Program-made: the position numbers and the translations under genes
Notes under the pieces: generated by a model
The model's database searches: none
The model's input: only the letters and a program-made list of their open reading frames with translations
Told to the model about the DNA's origin: nothing
Shown: positions 10,570 through 20,492 of the stretch, piece after piece
How the letters are laid out: the number at the start of each line of letters is the position of its first letter
Position numbering within the stretch: the first letter of the stretch is position 1
Assembly: GCA_937995665.1 (NCBI GenBank)
Contig: CALKIX010000076.1
Span: forward strand, 1 to 42,591
DNA from: an uncultured Hellea sp.
GTDB lineage: Bacteria; Pseudomonadota; Alphaproteobacteria; Caulobacterales; Maricaulaceae
Length of the DNA stretch: 42,591 nucleotides
Direction: 5' to 3'

Positions 10570-11191
10570 CGTCAAAGAACTCTATCTGACCGTGCAGGGT
10601 GAGGGGGCGCAGACGGGCTTGCCGGCTATATTTCTGCGCTTTACGGGCTGTAATCTTTGGAGCGGGCTTGAGCGTGACCGCGCGAGCGCGATTTGCAAAT
10701 TTTGCGATACGGACTTTATTGGCACAGACGGACCCAATGGCGGTAAGTTCAAAACGCCCGAAAGCCTTGTAGAGGCGGCGGCTGAGCATTGGCCAGTGCA
10801 AAAGGGACAAAAATGGGTGGTATGTACGGGCGGTGAGCCGCTCTTGCAGCTAGATGCAAAGCTCATTGAGGCATTCCATATGGCGGGTTTTAAGGTCGCT
10901 GTGGAGACGAATGGAACAGTTGCTGCGCCCGCTGGGCTGGACTGGATTTGTGTTTCACCTAAAGCTGATGCCCCCCTTGCTCAGCGCTCAGGCCATGAGC
11001 TAAAACTCGTTTATCCGCAGGCGGAAAATACGCCTGAGGACTTTATTGATTTGGATTTCGGTGTTTTCAGCCTCCAGCCTTTGGATGACAAAAATAAAGC
11101 CGCCCATGAGCAGGCGGCTTTTAACTATTGTCTCAAATATCCGCGCTGGCGGCTGTCAGTTCAGACGCACAAATATCTTGGCGTGCCCTAG
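10559..11191 (+). CDS. queE: 7-carboxy-7-deazaguanine synthase (radical SAM), probable GTG start
   Basis: [35 protein letters not shown]...[10 protein letters not shown]; overlaps the queC end. Confidence 0.95.
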   Translation: MVYSVKELYLTVQGEGAQTGLPAIFLRFTGCNLWSGLERDRASAICKFCDTDFIGTDGPNGGKFKTPESLVEAAAEHWPVQKGQKWVVCTGGEPLLQLDAKLIEAFHMAGFKVAVETNGTVAAPAGLDWICVSPKADAPLAQRSGHELKLVYPQAENTPEDFIDLDFGVFSLQPLDDKNKAAHEQAAFNYCLKYPRWRLSVQTHKYLGVP

Positions 11192-11799
11192 TTTTGCAGC
11201 GTCTTTGCCGCTCTTGAGGCAAAACGCTCAAAGGCGCGATTGGCATCATGCCATGTTCCGCCAAAGGATGAATCACTCAAATCAGTTTCAAAATATCGGT
11301 AACTCATAGCGCCGAGTGAACTTCCATCGGGGGATATGAGTTCAGCCTCAAGCTCGGCTCCGCCAAGGCTTACGCTCCTATATGACAGGCTCGGCGATTG
11401 GCTAAGCTGTTTGAATGTGGGGCGGTTTGGGCGTGCATCCTCTATCGTTACGCGCAAAATTGTGCCTGCGCTTTCATCAATGGCTATGCCTTTTTTTGCA
11501 AACCTTTTCTCCATGTCCGCGAGCAGGTTTTCTTGTAGTCTTTCCAGGTCGGGCTCACCGTAATATCCATTCCCGGAAAAGCCATTATTAGATATATGGC
11601 TGCGATGACCGCGATCCGATAGCTTTTCTGGCAGGTTATTGGCACGGTGGGCCATATCTTCGCTCAGTGCTATCTCAATTTTCACGGCCGTTGTCAGCGG
11701 GGAGGAGATGGTGGTGTCAAATCCGCGGCTCTTGGCCAAGGCCGGCACGGCAGATATCAAGGTAATAGCAAGAAGGGACGTGGTGAGTGAGTTGCGCAT
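11188..11799 (-). CDS. Hypothetical secreted protein
   Basis: Signal peptide MRNSLTTSLLAITLISAVPALA; start trimmed from ORF 11188..11850. Confidence 0.7.
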   Translation of the reverse strand: MRNSLTTSLLAITLISAVPALAKSRGFDTTISSPLTTAVKIEIALSEDMAHRANNLPEKLSDRGHRSHISNNGFSGNGYYGEPDLERLQENLLADMEKRFAKKGIAIDESAGTILRVTIEDARPNRPTFKQLSQSPSLSYRSVSLGGAELEAELISPDGSSLGAMSYRYFETDLSDSSFGGTWHDANRAFERFASRAAKTLQN

Positions 11800-11892
11800 A
11801 TCTCTATCCTTATTTTGAAAAAGGATAGCATAAATGGGACCAAAACTCAATGTAAGGAGGCTTCACAATACCGTTAGGGGCTATTTCAGGGC

Positions 11893-12369
11893 CTAATTTA
11901 TGGCATCTACAACGACGCTCAGCAGGTTCATAGTGCCTTGTAGGGCCGTGAGTTCTGCATTTAATTGTGCAGATTGTATCTGGCGGCTAGTGCTGATGAT
12001 TTTTCCCGAGGCATCCGCTGCTTGGGTTGTAACTGTTAGAACCTTAGAAGTGGTATCAAGCGCCTTATCTGTGATTTTCACAGGGACCGTGCCCATATAA
12101 TAGACGCCTTTGCCTACGCCGACAGCCGTATCACCTACGGCCTTACCTGTATAATAGAGAGACTTCCCTGCGAGCTCGCCCGTTTTATAGACGCCTTGTC
12201 CTGCAAATTTACCCGTATGGTAAACTGATTTTCCTGCGAATTCGCCCGTTTTATAGACTGCTTTTGCAGGCAAGGCTGCGACTTGGCCCGTGGCCTTGGC
12301 CACCATACAGCCTGAGAGAACTGTCAGTGCGGCAGCAGCGATTATCGTCGTGAAGAATAATTTAGACAT
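11893..12369 (-). CDS. Hypothetical lipoprotein with 11-residue tandem repeats
   Basis: Lipobox LSGC; repeats VYKTGEFAGKS/VYHTGKFAGQG/VYKTGELAGKS/LYYTGKAVGDT. Confidence 0.75.
   Translation of the reverse strand: MSKLFFTTIIAAAALTVLSGCMVAKATGQVAALPAKAVYKTGEFAGKSVYHTGKFAGQGVYKTGELAGKSLYYTGKAVGDTAVGVGKGVYYMGTVPVKITDKALDTTSKVLTVTTQAADASGKIISTSRQIQSAQLNAELTALQGTMNLLSVVVDAIN
12127..12258 (-). repeat. Four degenerate 33-bp (11 aa) tandem repeats within the lipoprotein gene
   Basis: Residues 42-85 of ORF 11893..12381 show four contiguous YxTGxxxGxx units. Confidence 0.75.
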
Positions 12370-12446
12370 TGTTTTTCCCATTATGAGCCGGGTCCTAGCA
12401 GAATACTGGTAAAAAACACTTAATTTATGCAGTAGGAGGTAAATAG

Positions 12447-14540
12447 CTAAACGCCCTCACGCCTCCATGCCCAAGCGAGCGTAATAAAGGCTAAGAGAAA
12501 GAATAGCCAACCCGGGGCGAGCGGGGCACGCTGGGATGCCGTGACGGTATATTCATTATGCGCGGTAAGGCCTATCCAGCCGCTGCCTGCTTTTACTTTT
12601 GCAGAAGAAGGACGACGTATAGCGGGTATGTCAGCGCTCAGCCCTGTCATGAGTTGCGCTCCGCCGGTGCCCGCCGCAAAGGGGGCTAATAACTCACTTG
12701 TGGGCTGTAGCTCAGCATATTCGCGCGGGTTTAAGGCTCCAATGGCGGCAATAGCGGATACGTCGCCGCTGGTCAGGCGATAAGCGCCAAGTCCCGCCGA
12801 TTTCACACTGCCGCGATAAATACCATTAGCCGTTTTAGAGAGTGTTACGATTTGCTGGGTGCCATCAGGCTTTTCGACTTTTACGGTCTGAGGGCCATCC
12901 TCTAATGTGCGCCGTTCAACAGCGAGGATGCCGTTATCCGCCGTGGCGGTGAGCTTTTCTGCGTCCAGATCAGGCTCGCCCATCAGCCAATGGGCCGTGC
13001 GGCGGAACATTTCACTATAAGGTCCACCCCCGTCAAAGCCCTTCGCCCAAAGCCAAGCTTGGTCGGACATAAGCATCGCCACGCGGCCATTACCGATTTT
13101 GTCAATCACGAGGAGCGGCGCGGCTTTGGGGCCTTCCATGAGGACATTGCCGCTAATGGGCTTATTATCTATAAGGCGGAACCACTTACCCCAAAGCTTA
13201 TCCTCCTTGCCAGAGAATGACGCCGTAATGGGATGACGGCGGCCTTTCTCATTAAGCGCGGGCTTGAACGGGGCTTCAGTGGTCTCCCCCGTTGGCCGCG
13301 CGGGCAGTACTGCGGCCAGCGGAGAGCGATAGAGGCTCTGCTCCGTTGCAAATGCGGGGCCCGTTGCAAGCAATAAAGCGCCGCCTTTTTCAACATATTC
13401 AGCCACGTTTTGAAGGTAATAGGGCTGGAGCAGAGGGGTTGAGCGTCCTGAGCGGCTTGGCGTGACGCGGCGGCGGAAATGATCAAAGATGATGAGGTCG
13501 AACTCTTCAAGCTTTTCTTCAAATAATTGCCGCGTAGGGAAGGCAATCAGGGAAAGCTCGTTCTGACGGGCATTGGTGTTTTTAACGCGCGGGTTGGTCA
13601 GAATCGTAAACTGGACGAGGTCAACGGCAGGGTCGCTTTTAAGCAGGTTCCGCCAAGAGCGGCCCCCATTATGCGGCTCACCGGTAATCAGCAAAACGCG
13701 CATACGGTCGCGAATGCCTGATATTTCTGCGACAAAAACATTATTATTTAACGTAAGCTCGCCGCCTTCAGCGGGCACAACTGTGAGTTCAACCGTATTA
13801 CTACCGCGCCGTTCAATTACAATAGGCACAGAAATGCGGTTGCCGATAGTGGCCGGAAAACGGGCTTTTGTTTTCCCGTTTAATTTAATCTCGATTTGTG
13901 TGCGCTGGCCTTCATACCCTTCATCATCAACGCGAATTTCGAACTCGGCTTGCTCGCCAACAAGGCCGTAACGCGGCGCGGTAATCGCGCGGATACTGCG
14001 ATCACGGGCCTCAGGATCGCCAATGATGAGGCTATGAAAGGGCACGCCCTTAGGTAGCAGACTTTCAGGAGCGTCTGGGAGATCATGAACTTGCCCATCG
14101 CTAAGTGAAATAACACCTGCCAAGCGGCTGGCAGGTAGGTTCCCAAGCCCTTCAATTAACGCGCGCGTCATGCGCGTGCCGTCTGCATCTGGCCGCACAA
14201 GGCTTGTTGCGACTTCTAGGCTTGGATCTGCCCGCAGTGTTTCGAGCAGCTTTTCATAGGTCTTATTTGAGGCCTCAGTGCGCCCGCCCAACTGCATCGA
14301 TTCTGACTCGTCTTTTAGGATAAGCACCACATCGCGCAATGGCTCACGCTCTTCCGTGACAGTTTGCGGGTTAAGCATCGCAAGGACTATAAAGAGCCCC
14401 GCCAGCAGCCTTAAAAAGTAACTGCGTAGACGCCCAAGACCTGCGGCCAGCGCCGCAATGAAGATAAGCAATCCAAGCGCGATTATCAGCCCGATAGGTA
14501 AAAGCGGGTCAAAGGCGATATTCGGCAGACGGTCCAGCAT
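12447..14540 (-). CDS. Membrane protein with VWA-like / glutamine-amidotransferase-like domain
   Basis: Two N-terminal TMs, MIDAS-like DESES, C-terminal TM; TAATG overlap with the upstream DUF4159 gene. Confidence 0.8.
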   Translation of the reverse strand: MLDRLPNIAFDPLLPIGLIIALGLLIFIAALAAGLGRLRSYFLRLLAGLFIVLAMLNPQTVTEEREPLRDVVLILKDESESMQLGGRTEASNKTYEKLLETLRADPSLEVATSLVRPDADGTRMTRALIEGLGNLPASRLAGVISLSDGQVHDLPDAPESLLPKGVPFHSLIIGDPEARDRSIRAITAPRYGLVGEQAEFEIRVDDEGYEGQRTQIEIKLNGKTKARFPATIGNRISVPIVIERRGSNTVELTVVPAEGGELTLNNNVFVAEISGIRDRMRVLLITGEPHNGGRSWRNLLKSDPAVDLVQFTILTNPRVKNTNARQNELSLIAFPTRQLFEEKLEEFDLIIFDHFRRRVTPSRSGRSTPLLQPYYLQNVAEYVEKGGALLLATGPAFATEQSLYRSPLAAVLPARPTGETTEAPFKPALNEKGRRHPITASFSGKEDKLWGKWFRLIDNKPISGNVLMEGPKAAPLLVIDKIGNGRVAMLMSDQAWLWAKGFDGGGPYSEMFRRTAHWLMGEPDLDAEKLTATADNGILAVERRTLEDGPQTVKVEKPDGTQQIVTLSKTANGIYRGSVKSAGLGAYRLTSGDVSAIAAIGALNPREYAELQPTSELLAPFAAGTGGAQLMTGLSADIPAIRRPSSAKVKAGSGWIGLTAHNEYTVTASQRAPLAPGWLFFLLAFITLAWAWRREGV

Positions 14541-17263
14541 TATGGCGTCTCATTTTGTAAGCCGCGCAGTCGATCTTGCGAGCCGCCAAGGCGCTCAATC
14601 AGGGCCGCCGCATGAACTTGATCAGCCTTGTAATTCCCTGCGAGAGCATACATGACCAGATTAACGCCACTGCGCATCGCAAATTCACGTTGGCGCGGAA
14701 TGTCTTTTTCAAGCTCGGTAAGCTCATTGCCGTCTTCGTCCAGTGCCCAGCCCGCCGCCCAGTCATTACTGGTCAGGATAACTGAGCTCACTCCGTCGCG
14801 CGCTTGACCTTGTGTGTTTTTATCTACCCAGACAGAACCATTGGCCCAGCGCCCCGGAAAGCTTTGCAAGAGGTAAAATGTCTTGGTCATTACGTGGTCC
14901 TCGGGAAGCTGGGTGAGGGAGGGAATATCTAGCCCCTCAGTTAAAACGGTAAGTCCCGGATGCGGGGCAGAGCCGCGCAATACCCGCTCGCCTTCGTCTT
15001 GAGTGTCAAATACAATCGTGCCTCCGCCCGCCATATAGGCGTTTAGATTAGCATTGGCTTTATCCGATAAAGGCTGCGCGTCGCGGGTGACGGGCCAATA
15101 GAGGAAGGGATAAAAGACAAGATCATCCTTTTCGGGATTAAGCCCTCTAGCACCTTCGGGCTCAATAGTTGTGCGCGCAGTTAGCTGTGTTGAGAGGCTT
15201 TCCAGCGCCGCATGACTCATGCGGTCAATGCGGCCATTGCCTGTTTTAATATAGCCCAGATGAAGCGCTGTGGCAGGACCTAGGTTTTCGTCTTGGGCAA
15301 AGCCTTCTTGGGGAAGGCAGACCATAGCCGCAACAACCATACCGGCCGCAGCTTTTCCAACGCGGGGCTTTAAATAGGAGAGCCTTCCTGAGGCCAGCAA
15401 TGCAAAGAGCGCGTCCAGCGCGAGCATGGCCAGCGCAAGGCCTAATAATATCCCGCCTAGCGTACGGTCTTTGGTCTTGCCATAGGCGGCTTGTGTGACG
15501 CCTGATTGCGGGCCAATTGCTTTCATAGTGCTGGCATCTTTGACTGTGTTTAAGGCCTTACGCCGCGCGCCTTGGCGGTAATATCCGGGGAGCGTTTGCG
15601 GCGTAATTTTTGTCTCAGCGAAGGTTGAGTCAGGAAGGCTCGCCGCGTCAACGGGCGGGCTTTCAAGACGTCCAAAGCCGCTAAGTACGCGCTCAGCAAC
15701 CCAATCGCTCGTCGCGTCGATATCGCCAGAGCGCACCGCCCGCGCTAAAGGCAATATGCGGCGTAGCATCTCGACATAGAGCCCGCCGACAGGCAGGTTT
15801 GACCATTCTGGCCCAGCCGTGACGTGAAACAGAACTATGCGGCCAGAACCACGGGGCGCTGAGGTTACAACGGGCGAGCCATCTTCTAGGCGAGCCCAAG
15901 TCTTCGTATCCGTCTCAATGCCCGGCTCGGCCATGACTTGGCGGCTTACGGTTATGTCGCTGGGAATAGCGAGGCCGAAAAAGGGGCTTCCATTGGCAAA
16001 GGGCGCAAGGCGCTGCGGGTCTTCCCAAGTCAGCGCCCCGCCTAGTGCGCGTCCGCCGCTACGCAGAGCCACAGGCAGTAGCCCGTCAGGGCGCTCAGCC
16101 AGCTTTTCCCCAGCAAAACGAATAAGCAGCCCGCCATTATCAACATAGTTCGTTAGGGCCTCATTTATGGTGCGCGCCACATCGGGCATGATTATGATAC
16201 TAGGCTCTAGCGGGAGCAAATCTTCTAAAGAGCCTTCAAATATATCCGCAAAAGGCTCAAGCGCGGTTTTGGTGTAGAAGGGTTCTGAGAGAAGCGGGCT
16301 AACCGTATCCTTGGCAGGTGTGACCACGCCAATAAGCGGGCGTCCCCAGCTATCATCAAGCAGCTTGACCGCGCCAGCTGAATTCACGCCTTTCACCCGC
16401 AGGGCGCTAATGCGCGAGCGCAATTCTGCAGGCAGAACGAATTTCGCTTCGGCGGTTGCGCTTCCCGGGGGGAAAGACAAATCGGCGCGCCCAATGACGC
16501 GGCCATCGGCTGCACTTGCAATGATCTCGCTATTGCGCAGTCCATTTACATCCATGCGCCGCCAACCGCTACTAAATCCATCTGCTGTTTCGCGTAGCTC
16601 TGATGGGACAATCACACTGGCTTCGCTTAAGGGATCTAGCCGCGTGGTTTGGTTTGCCGTTTTTAGCGCTTTCGCAAGACTATCCGCCTCTCCAAAATCA
16701 ACGCCCGAAGACAGCCACACCGCATCACTTTTTGAAATGTCAATCTTTGATATAAGCTCTGCCGCGGCGGCGCGCTGGGGCGGGAGCGCTTTGGGGCGCA
16801 GGCGCTTAATGGCGCGGAGGGCATCTTGGGCTGGCGCAAATTGTATCGCTTCATCGGGCTGCGCCGTGGTGACGAGCATAACGTCTACGTTTTTGCGCCG
16901 TGCATCTGCGATTTTGGCCGAGGCCTCTTTGGTCATCGCCGTCCAATTGGGGGCCGCGTCCCAGCTATCATCAATGATAAAGGTGAGCGGGCGCGTGGTA
17001 ATGCCTTCATTTTGCTGCAATATAGGACGCGCCAACGCTACAGCGATAATAGCGCCAAGTAATATGCGAAACAGAAGTAGCCAAATCGGCGTGCTATCTG
17101 GGGTCTGCTCATCTGTCACCACATCTTTGAGAATACGCAAAGGCGGGAAGAGTTGTTTCTTTGGCGCAGGGGGCGTAACGCGCAAAATCCACCAGATAAG
17201 TGGGAGCAGTAGCAAGCCAAATAGCGTTAAGGGCGCAAGGAATGTCAATCCGCCAAAACTCAT
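14540..17263 (-). CDS. DUF4159 domain-containing membrane protein (BatA-type N-terminus)
   Basis: N-term LTFLAPLTLFGLLLLPLIWWILR; C-term region HLGYIKTGNGRIDRMSHAALESLSTQL... GGTIVFDTQDEG. Confidence 0.85.
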   Translation of the reverse strand: MSFGGLTFLAPLTLFGLLLLPLIWWILRVTPPAPKKQLFPPLRILKDVVTDEQTPDSTPIWLLLFRILLGAIIAVALARPILQQNEGITTRPLTFIIDDSWDAAPNWTAMTKEASAKIADARRKNVDVMLVTTAQPDEAIQFAPAQDALRAIKRLRPKALPPQRAAAAELISKIDISKSDAVWLSSGVDFGEADSLAKALKTANQTTRLDPLSEASVIVPSELRETADGFSSGWRRMDVNGLRNSEIIASAADGRVIGRADLSFPPGSATAEAKFVLPAELRSRISALRVKGVNSAGAVKLLDDSWGRPLIGVVTPAKDTVSPLLSEPFYTKTALEPFADIFEGSLEDLLPLEPSIIIMPDVARTINEALTNYVDNGGLLIRFAGEKLAERPDGLLPVALRSGGRALGGALTWEDPQRLAPFANGSPFFGLAIPSDITVSRQVMAEPGIETDTKTWARLEDGSPVVTSAPRGSGRIVLFHVTAGPEWSNLPVGGLYVEMLRRILPLARAVRSGDIDATSDWVAERVLSGFGRLESPPVDAASLPDSTFAETKITPQTLPGYYRQGARRKALNTVKDASTMKAIGPQSGVTQAAYGKTKDRTLGGILLGLALAMLALDALFALLASGRLSYLKPRVGKAAAGMVVAAMVCLPQEGFAQDENLGPATALHLGYIKTGNGRIDRMSHAALESLSTQLTARTTIEPEGARGLNPEKDDLVFYPFLYWPVTRDAQPLSDKANANLNAYMAGGGTIVFDTQDEGERVLRGSAPHPGLTVLTEGLDIPSLTQLPEDHVMTKTFYLLQSFPGRWANGSVWVDKNTQGQARDGVSSVILTSNDWAAGWALDEDGNELTELEKDIPRQREFAMRSGVNLVMYALAGNYKADQVHAAALIERLGGSQDRLRGLQNETP

Positions 17264-18150
17264 AAGTCTGTGCCTGCCATAGCGGTATAAATTGCCGTCA
17301 GGGCAGCATTTGCGGGCTTATCGGTTTCGTGGCGCACGATGGGCCATCCAAGCCGCTTAGCGGTTTGCTCCAAGGCTTCGCAATGGACGGCAAAGCGCGC
17401 TTGGTAGTCTTTTTTGGCTCGTTCAGCGCGGCCAACGAGGAGGGGGGGCAATTTCGAAGCGCCGGGTACGCGCAGTTGCACACGGCCGTGAAAAGGAAAT
17501 TCGCGCTCAGCAGGGTCAATGATGTGCAGCAGTACCCCATTGGCAGGCCGCCCAGAAAGGCGCGCAATTCTCTCGCGCCAAAGTTCTGGCGGTTCTAGGA
17601 AATCCGACGCAATTACAATGCGCGAAAAGGCGGGTATATCTGCGTCCAATGTTTTAGCAGGGCCATTACTTTCAGCAAGGCGGCGTGCAATGCGCTCTAG
17701 CCCTATGCGGCCTGATCTGGGGCGCTCACTTTCACCAATAACAGCGCAGCGCTCGCCCGCGCGCATGAGCAATGAGGCTAAGGCCATGCAAAGGACAGAG
17801 GCGCGGTCTTGTTTGCTCGGGTGTTTTTTAGAGGATGACCAATTCATGCCTTCTGAGCCATCACGCCAAAAGTAAACCGTATTGGCCGCTTCCCACTCAT
17901 TCTCGCGAATATAAACTTGATCCCCGCGCGCAGAACGCCGCCAGTCAATCGTATTGGCTGTATCAGTGGTTTGGTAATGCCGATATTGCCAAAAGCTCTC
18001 GCCTTGGCCGGGACGGCGGCGGCCATGTACCCCTTGGGCAACAACGGCGGCCACGCGCTCAGCTTCGGCGAGCAAAGCCGGATAGCCTGCTGCCAAGCCT
18101 TCAGCCCTGCGGCGAAGCTCTATAGAATGGTTTGCGGTCCCAACGGGCAT
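17260..18150 (-). CDS. DUF58 domain-containing protein
   Basis: GVHGRRRPGQGESFWQYRHYQTTDTANTIDWRRSARGDQVYIRENEWE; Met at 18150 chosen to avoid overlap with the MoxR gene. Confidence 0.92.
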   Translation of the reverse strand: MPVGTANHSIELRRRAEGLAAGYPALLAEAERVAAVVAQGVHGRRRPGQGESFWQYRHYQTTDTANTIDWRRSARGDQVYIRENEWEAANTVYFWRDGSEGMNWSSSKKHPSKQDRASVLCMALASLLMRAGERCAVIGESERPRSGRIGLERIARRLAESNGPAKTLDADIPAFSRIVIASDFLEPPELWRERIARLSGRPANGVLLHIIDPAEREFPFHGRVQLRVPGASKLPPLLVGRAERAKKDYQARFAVHCEALEQTAKRLGWPIVRHETDKPANAALTAIYTAMAGTDL

Positions 18151-18157
18151 TGAGGGC

Positions 18158-19162
18158 CTAAGCGATGCTGTCTTTAAGCGCCGATATCGTTTGCGAAATC
18201 GACTGCCCATCCGCACGCGCGGCGAAGGTGAGCGCCATACGGTGCTGCAAGACGGGCGCGGCAAGTTCTAGCACGTCATCAATTGAGGGTGAGAGGCGGC
18301 CTTCGATAAGGGCTTTAGCGCGGCTGGCAAGCATAAGTGCCTGGCCAGCCCGCGGGCCGGGTCCCCAAGCGATGCTATTTCGGATACTGTCAATTTCAGT
18401 TTGATCTGGCCGCGCATTACGCACAAGCTTTAGAATGGCGTCGACAACCTTTTCGCCTACGGGGAGCTGGCGTATGAGCTTTTGCATATCAATGAGCTGT
18501 TTTGGCGTGAGCACTTTGGTGGCCTTGGCTTCCGCCGCGCCCGTAGTTGCAATGAGGATGTCTTTTTCTGTTCCAAGGTCGGGAAAACCCACATTGATTT
18601 GAAAAAGAAAACGGTCGAGCTGGGCTTCGGGCAGGGGGTAGGTGCCTTCTTGCTCAATCGGGTTTTGCGTAGCCAAGACATGAAAAGGCGCAGGCAGGTC
18701 ATGGCGAACCCCCGCCACAGTCACAAAACGCTCTTGCATGGCCTGGAGCAGGGCAGATTGGGTGCGCGGGGAGGCGCGGTTAATCTCGTCTGCCATTAAG
18801 AGCTGGCAGAAAACAGGGCCGGGGATGAAACGGAAAGAGCGTTTTCCTTTCGCGCCTTCTTCTAAAACTTCGGAGCCGATAATATCAGCGGGCATAAGGT
18901 CAGGGGTGAACTGAATACGTTTGCCGTCCAGTCCCATCACTGTGCCGATAGTTTCGACAAGCAAGGTTTTAGCGAGGCCTGGAACGCCGACAAGCAAGGC
19001 ATGGCCGCCCGAGAGTATCGCATTCATCGCGAGCTCAACGACCTTATCTTGGCCGAGAATCACGGAATTAATACCTGCTTTTGTTTTTTGTAGTTTGTCT
19101 GATGCCTTGGCAGCAGACTTCTCAATATTCGCGGGAAGGGTCAGGTCAGTCATAACAGTCAT
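18158..19162 (-). CDS. MoxR family AAA+ ATPase
   Basis: Walker A GVPGLAKTLLVE, Walker B LLMADEINRASPRTQSALLQAMQE. Confidence 0.95.
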   Translation of the reverse strand: MTVMTDLTLPANIEKSAAKASDKLQKTKAGINSVILGQDKVVELAMNAILSGGHALLVGVPGLAKTLLVETIGTVMGLDGKRIQFTPDLMPADIIGSEVLEEGAKGKRSFRFIPGPVFCQLLMADEINRASPRTQSALLQAMQERFVTVAGVRHDLPAPFHVLATQNPIEQEGTYPLPEAQLDRFLFQINVGFPDLGTEKDILIATTGAAEAKATKVLTPKQLIDMQKLIRQLPVGEKVVDAILKLVRNARPDQTEIDSIRNSIAWGPGPRAGQALMLASRAKALIEGRLSPSIDDVLELAAPVLQHRMALTFAARADGQSISQTISALKDSIA

Positions 19163-19252
19163 TCATTCAGGTCCTATCTGCCGATTATATAGCTGTAATC
19201 TCTTTCAAATCACAGCAAAGCACTAGAAAAATGATGGAATAAGCTTAGAACA

Positions 19253-19858
19253 ATGTCCATGAAAAACACATTAAATGACAGTAAATCTGAGTTTTCTTTA
19301 GGGGATCTCATAAAAGCGCTAGAGGACACCGAAGATGGACAGCGTCCTGTCGAGAAATGGAACCCTGAAAATTGCGGCGAAATGGATATGGTCATCAAAT
19401 CTGATGGCTCTTGGTGGCATGAAGGTAGCCGCATTACGCGCCAAGGCCTTGTTTCGCTTTTTGCCTCTATTTTGCGCAAAGATGAGGACGGCGTGACTTA
19501 TTTGGTCACCCCCGTTGAGAAAATTGCCATTTCTGTCGAGCGTGCGCATTTTCTGGCTGTGCGGGCTGATATTGAAGACGAGGGAGAGACGCAGCGCATC
19601 TTCATCACGACAAACATGGATGAAGTCATCGAGATTGGCCCTGCCAACCCTTTGCGGGTGGAAACCGACCCAATGACCTTCGAGCCTTCGCCCTTTGTAA
19701 TGGTGCGTGGCCGCTTAGAGGCTTCTATTCTGCGCGCGGTTTTTTATGAGCTGGTGGAATATTCGGTTGAGCGCAATACACCTAATGGGGCGCAGCTCGG
19801 CATTTTTGCTGGCGGCACATTTTTCCCTCTTGGCCCCGCAGGTGTCCATGAAGTTTAA
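19253..19858 (+). CDS. DUF1285 domain-containing protein
   Basis: MDMVIKSDGSWWHEGSRITRQGLVSLFASILRKDEDG... YLVTPVEK. Confidence 0.9.
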   Translation: MSMKNTLNDSKSEFSLGDLIKALEDTEDGQRPVEKWNPENCGEMDMVIKSDGSWWHEGSRITRQGLVSLFASILRKDEDGVTYLVTPVEKIAISVERAHFLAVRADIEDEGETQRIFITTNMDEVIEIGPANPLRVETDPMTFEPSPFVMVRGRLEASILRAVFYELVEYSVERNTPNGAQLGIFAGGTFFPLGPAGVHEV

Positions 19859-20468
19859 CGCAGAACCGACCATGCAGCGCGTTCGCTCGGGACTTCTGCC
19901 TGTCCAGATTAAGGACGGAGCGGATGGCATTCAGCGTGAAGGACAGCGAGCGGCCGCCGTGCTTGTCCCGCTGGTTAAGCGCGCAGGTAGCTGGCAAGTT
20001 ATCCTCACCCAGCGCCCACAGACCATGCCTCAACATGCGGGGCAGATTTCCTTTCCGGGCGGAAAGCGTGAAAATGATGAGGGTGTTGAGCAGACGGCTC
20101 TACGCGAGACGGAGGAAGAAATTGGCATAGGGGCTGATGATATTGAGCTTATCGGACGCCTGCCATCGTTTAACGCCGTCAGCGCGTATCGCGTTACGCC
20201 CTTTATTGGCATTATATCGCCCTCAGCCGTCATAACACCTGATGCGCGCGAAGTAGAGGACGTTTTTGAAGTGCCATTTAATTTCTTTATGTCCCAGGAA
20301 AATCATGTGCTGCGCGAGGTGATGTATGAGGGCGAAAATCATCGCCTTTTTGATATGCCATATGACTCGCCCGATGGCACTCACCGTAATGTCTGGGGCA
20401 TGACGGCTATGATTTTGTACCGCATTTATCAACGCAGCTATTTGGGTGTTTTTGAGGTGGATTATTAG
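19848..20468 (+). CDS. NUDIX hydrolase, CoA pyrophosphatase type (NudL-like)
   Basis: TQRPQTMPQHAGQISFPGGKRENDEGVEQTALRETEEEIGI; 11-bp overlap with the DUF1285 gene. Confidence 0.93.
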   Translation: MKFNAEPTMQRVRSGLLPVQIKDGADGIQREGQRAAAVLVPLVKRAGSWQVILTQRPQTMPQHAGQISFPGGKRENDEGVEQTALRETEEEIGIGADDIELIGRLPSFNAVSAYRVTPFIGIISPSAVITPDAREVEDVFEVPFNFFMSQENHVLREVMYEGENHRLFDMPYDSPDGTHRNVWGMTAMILYRIYQRSYLGVFEVDY

Positions 20469-20492
20469 GCACGCCCGACCTAGGCTAACTTC

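Noticed and set aside
16311-17282. 323-aa + strand ORF
   Set aside because: Fully antisense to the DUF4159 gene, Ser/Ala/Arg-rich with no recognisable domain; shadow ORF of a GC-biased coding strand.
12447-19162. Possible novel defence system (AAA+ ATPase with VWA-type partners)
   Set aside because: No nuclease, toxin or phage-sensing effector. Gene content matches a chromosomal MoxR-DUF58-DUF4159 cluster I believe is common in alphaproteobacteria, embedded in housekeeping genes.
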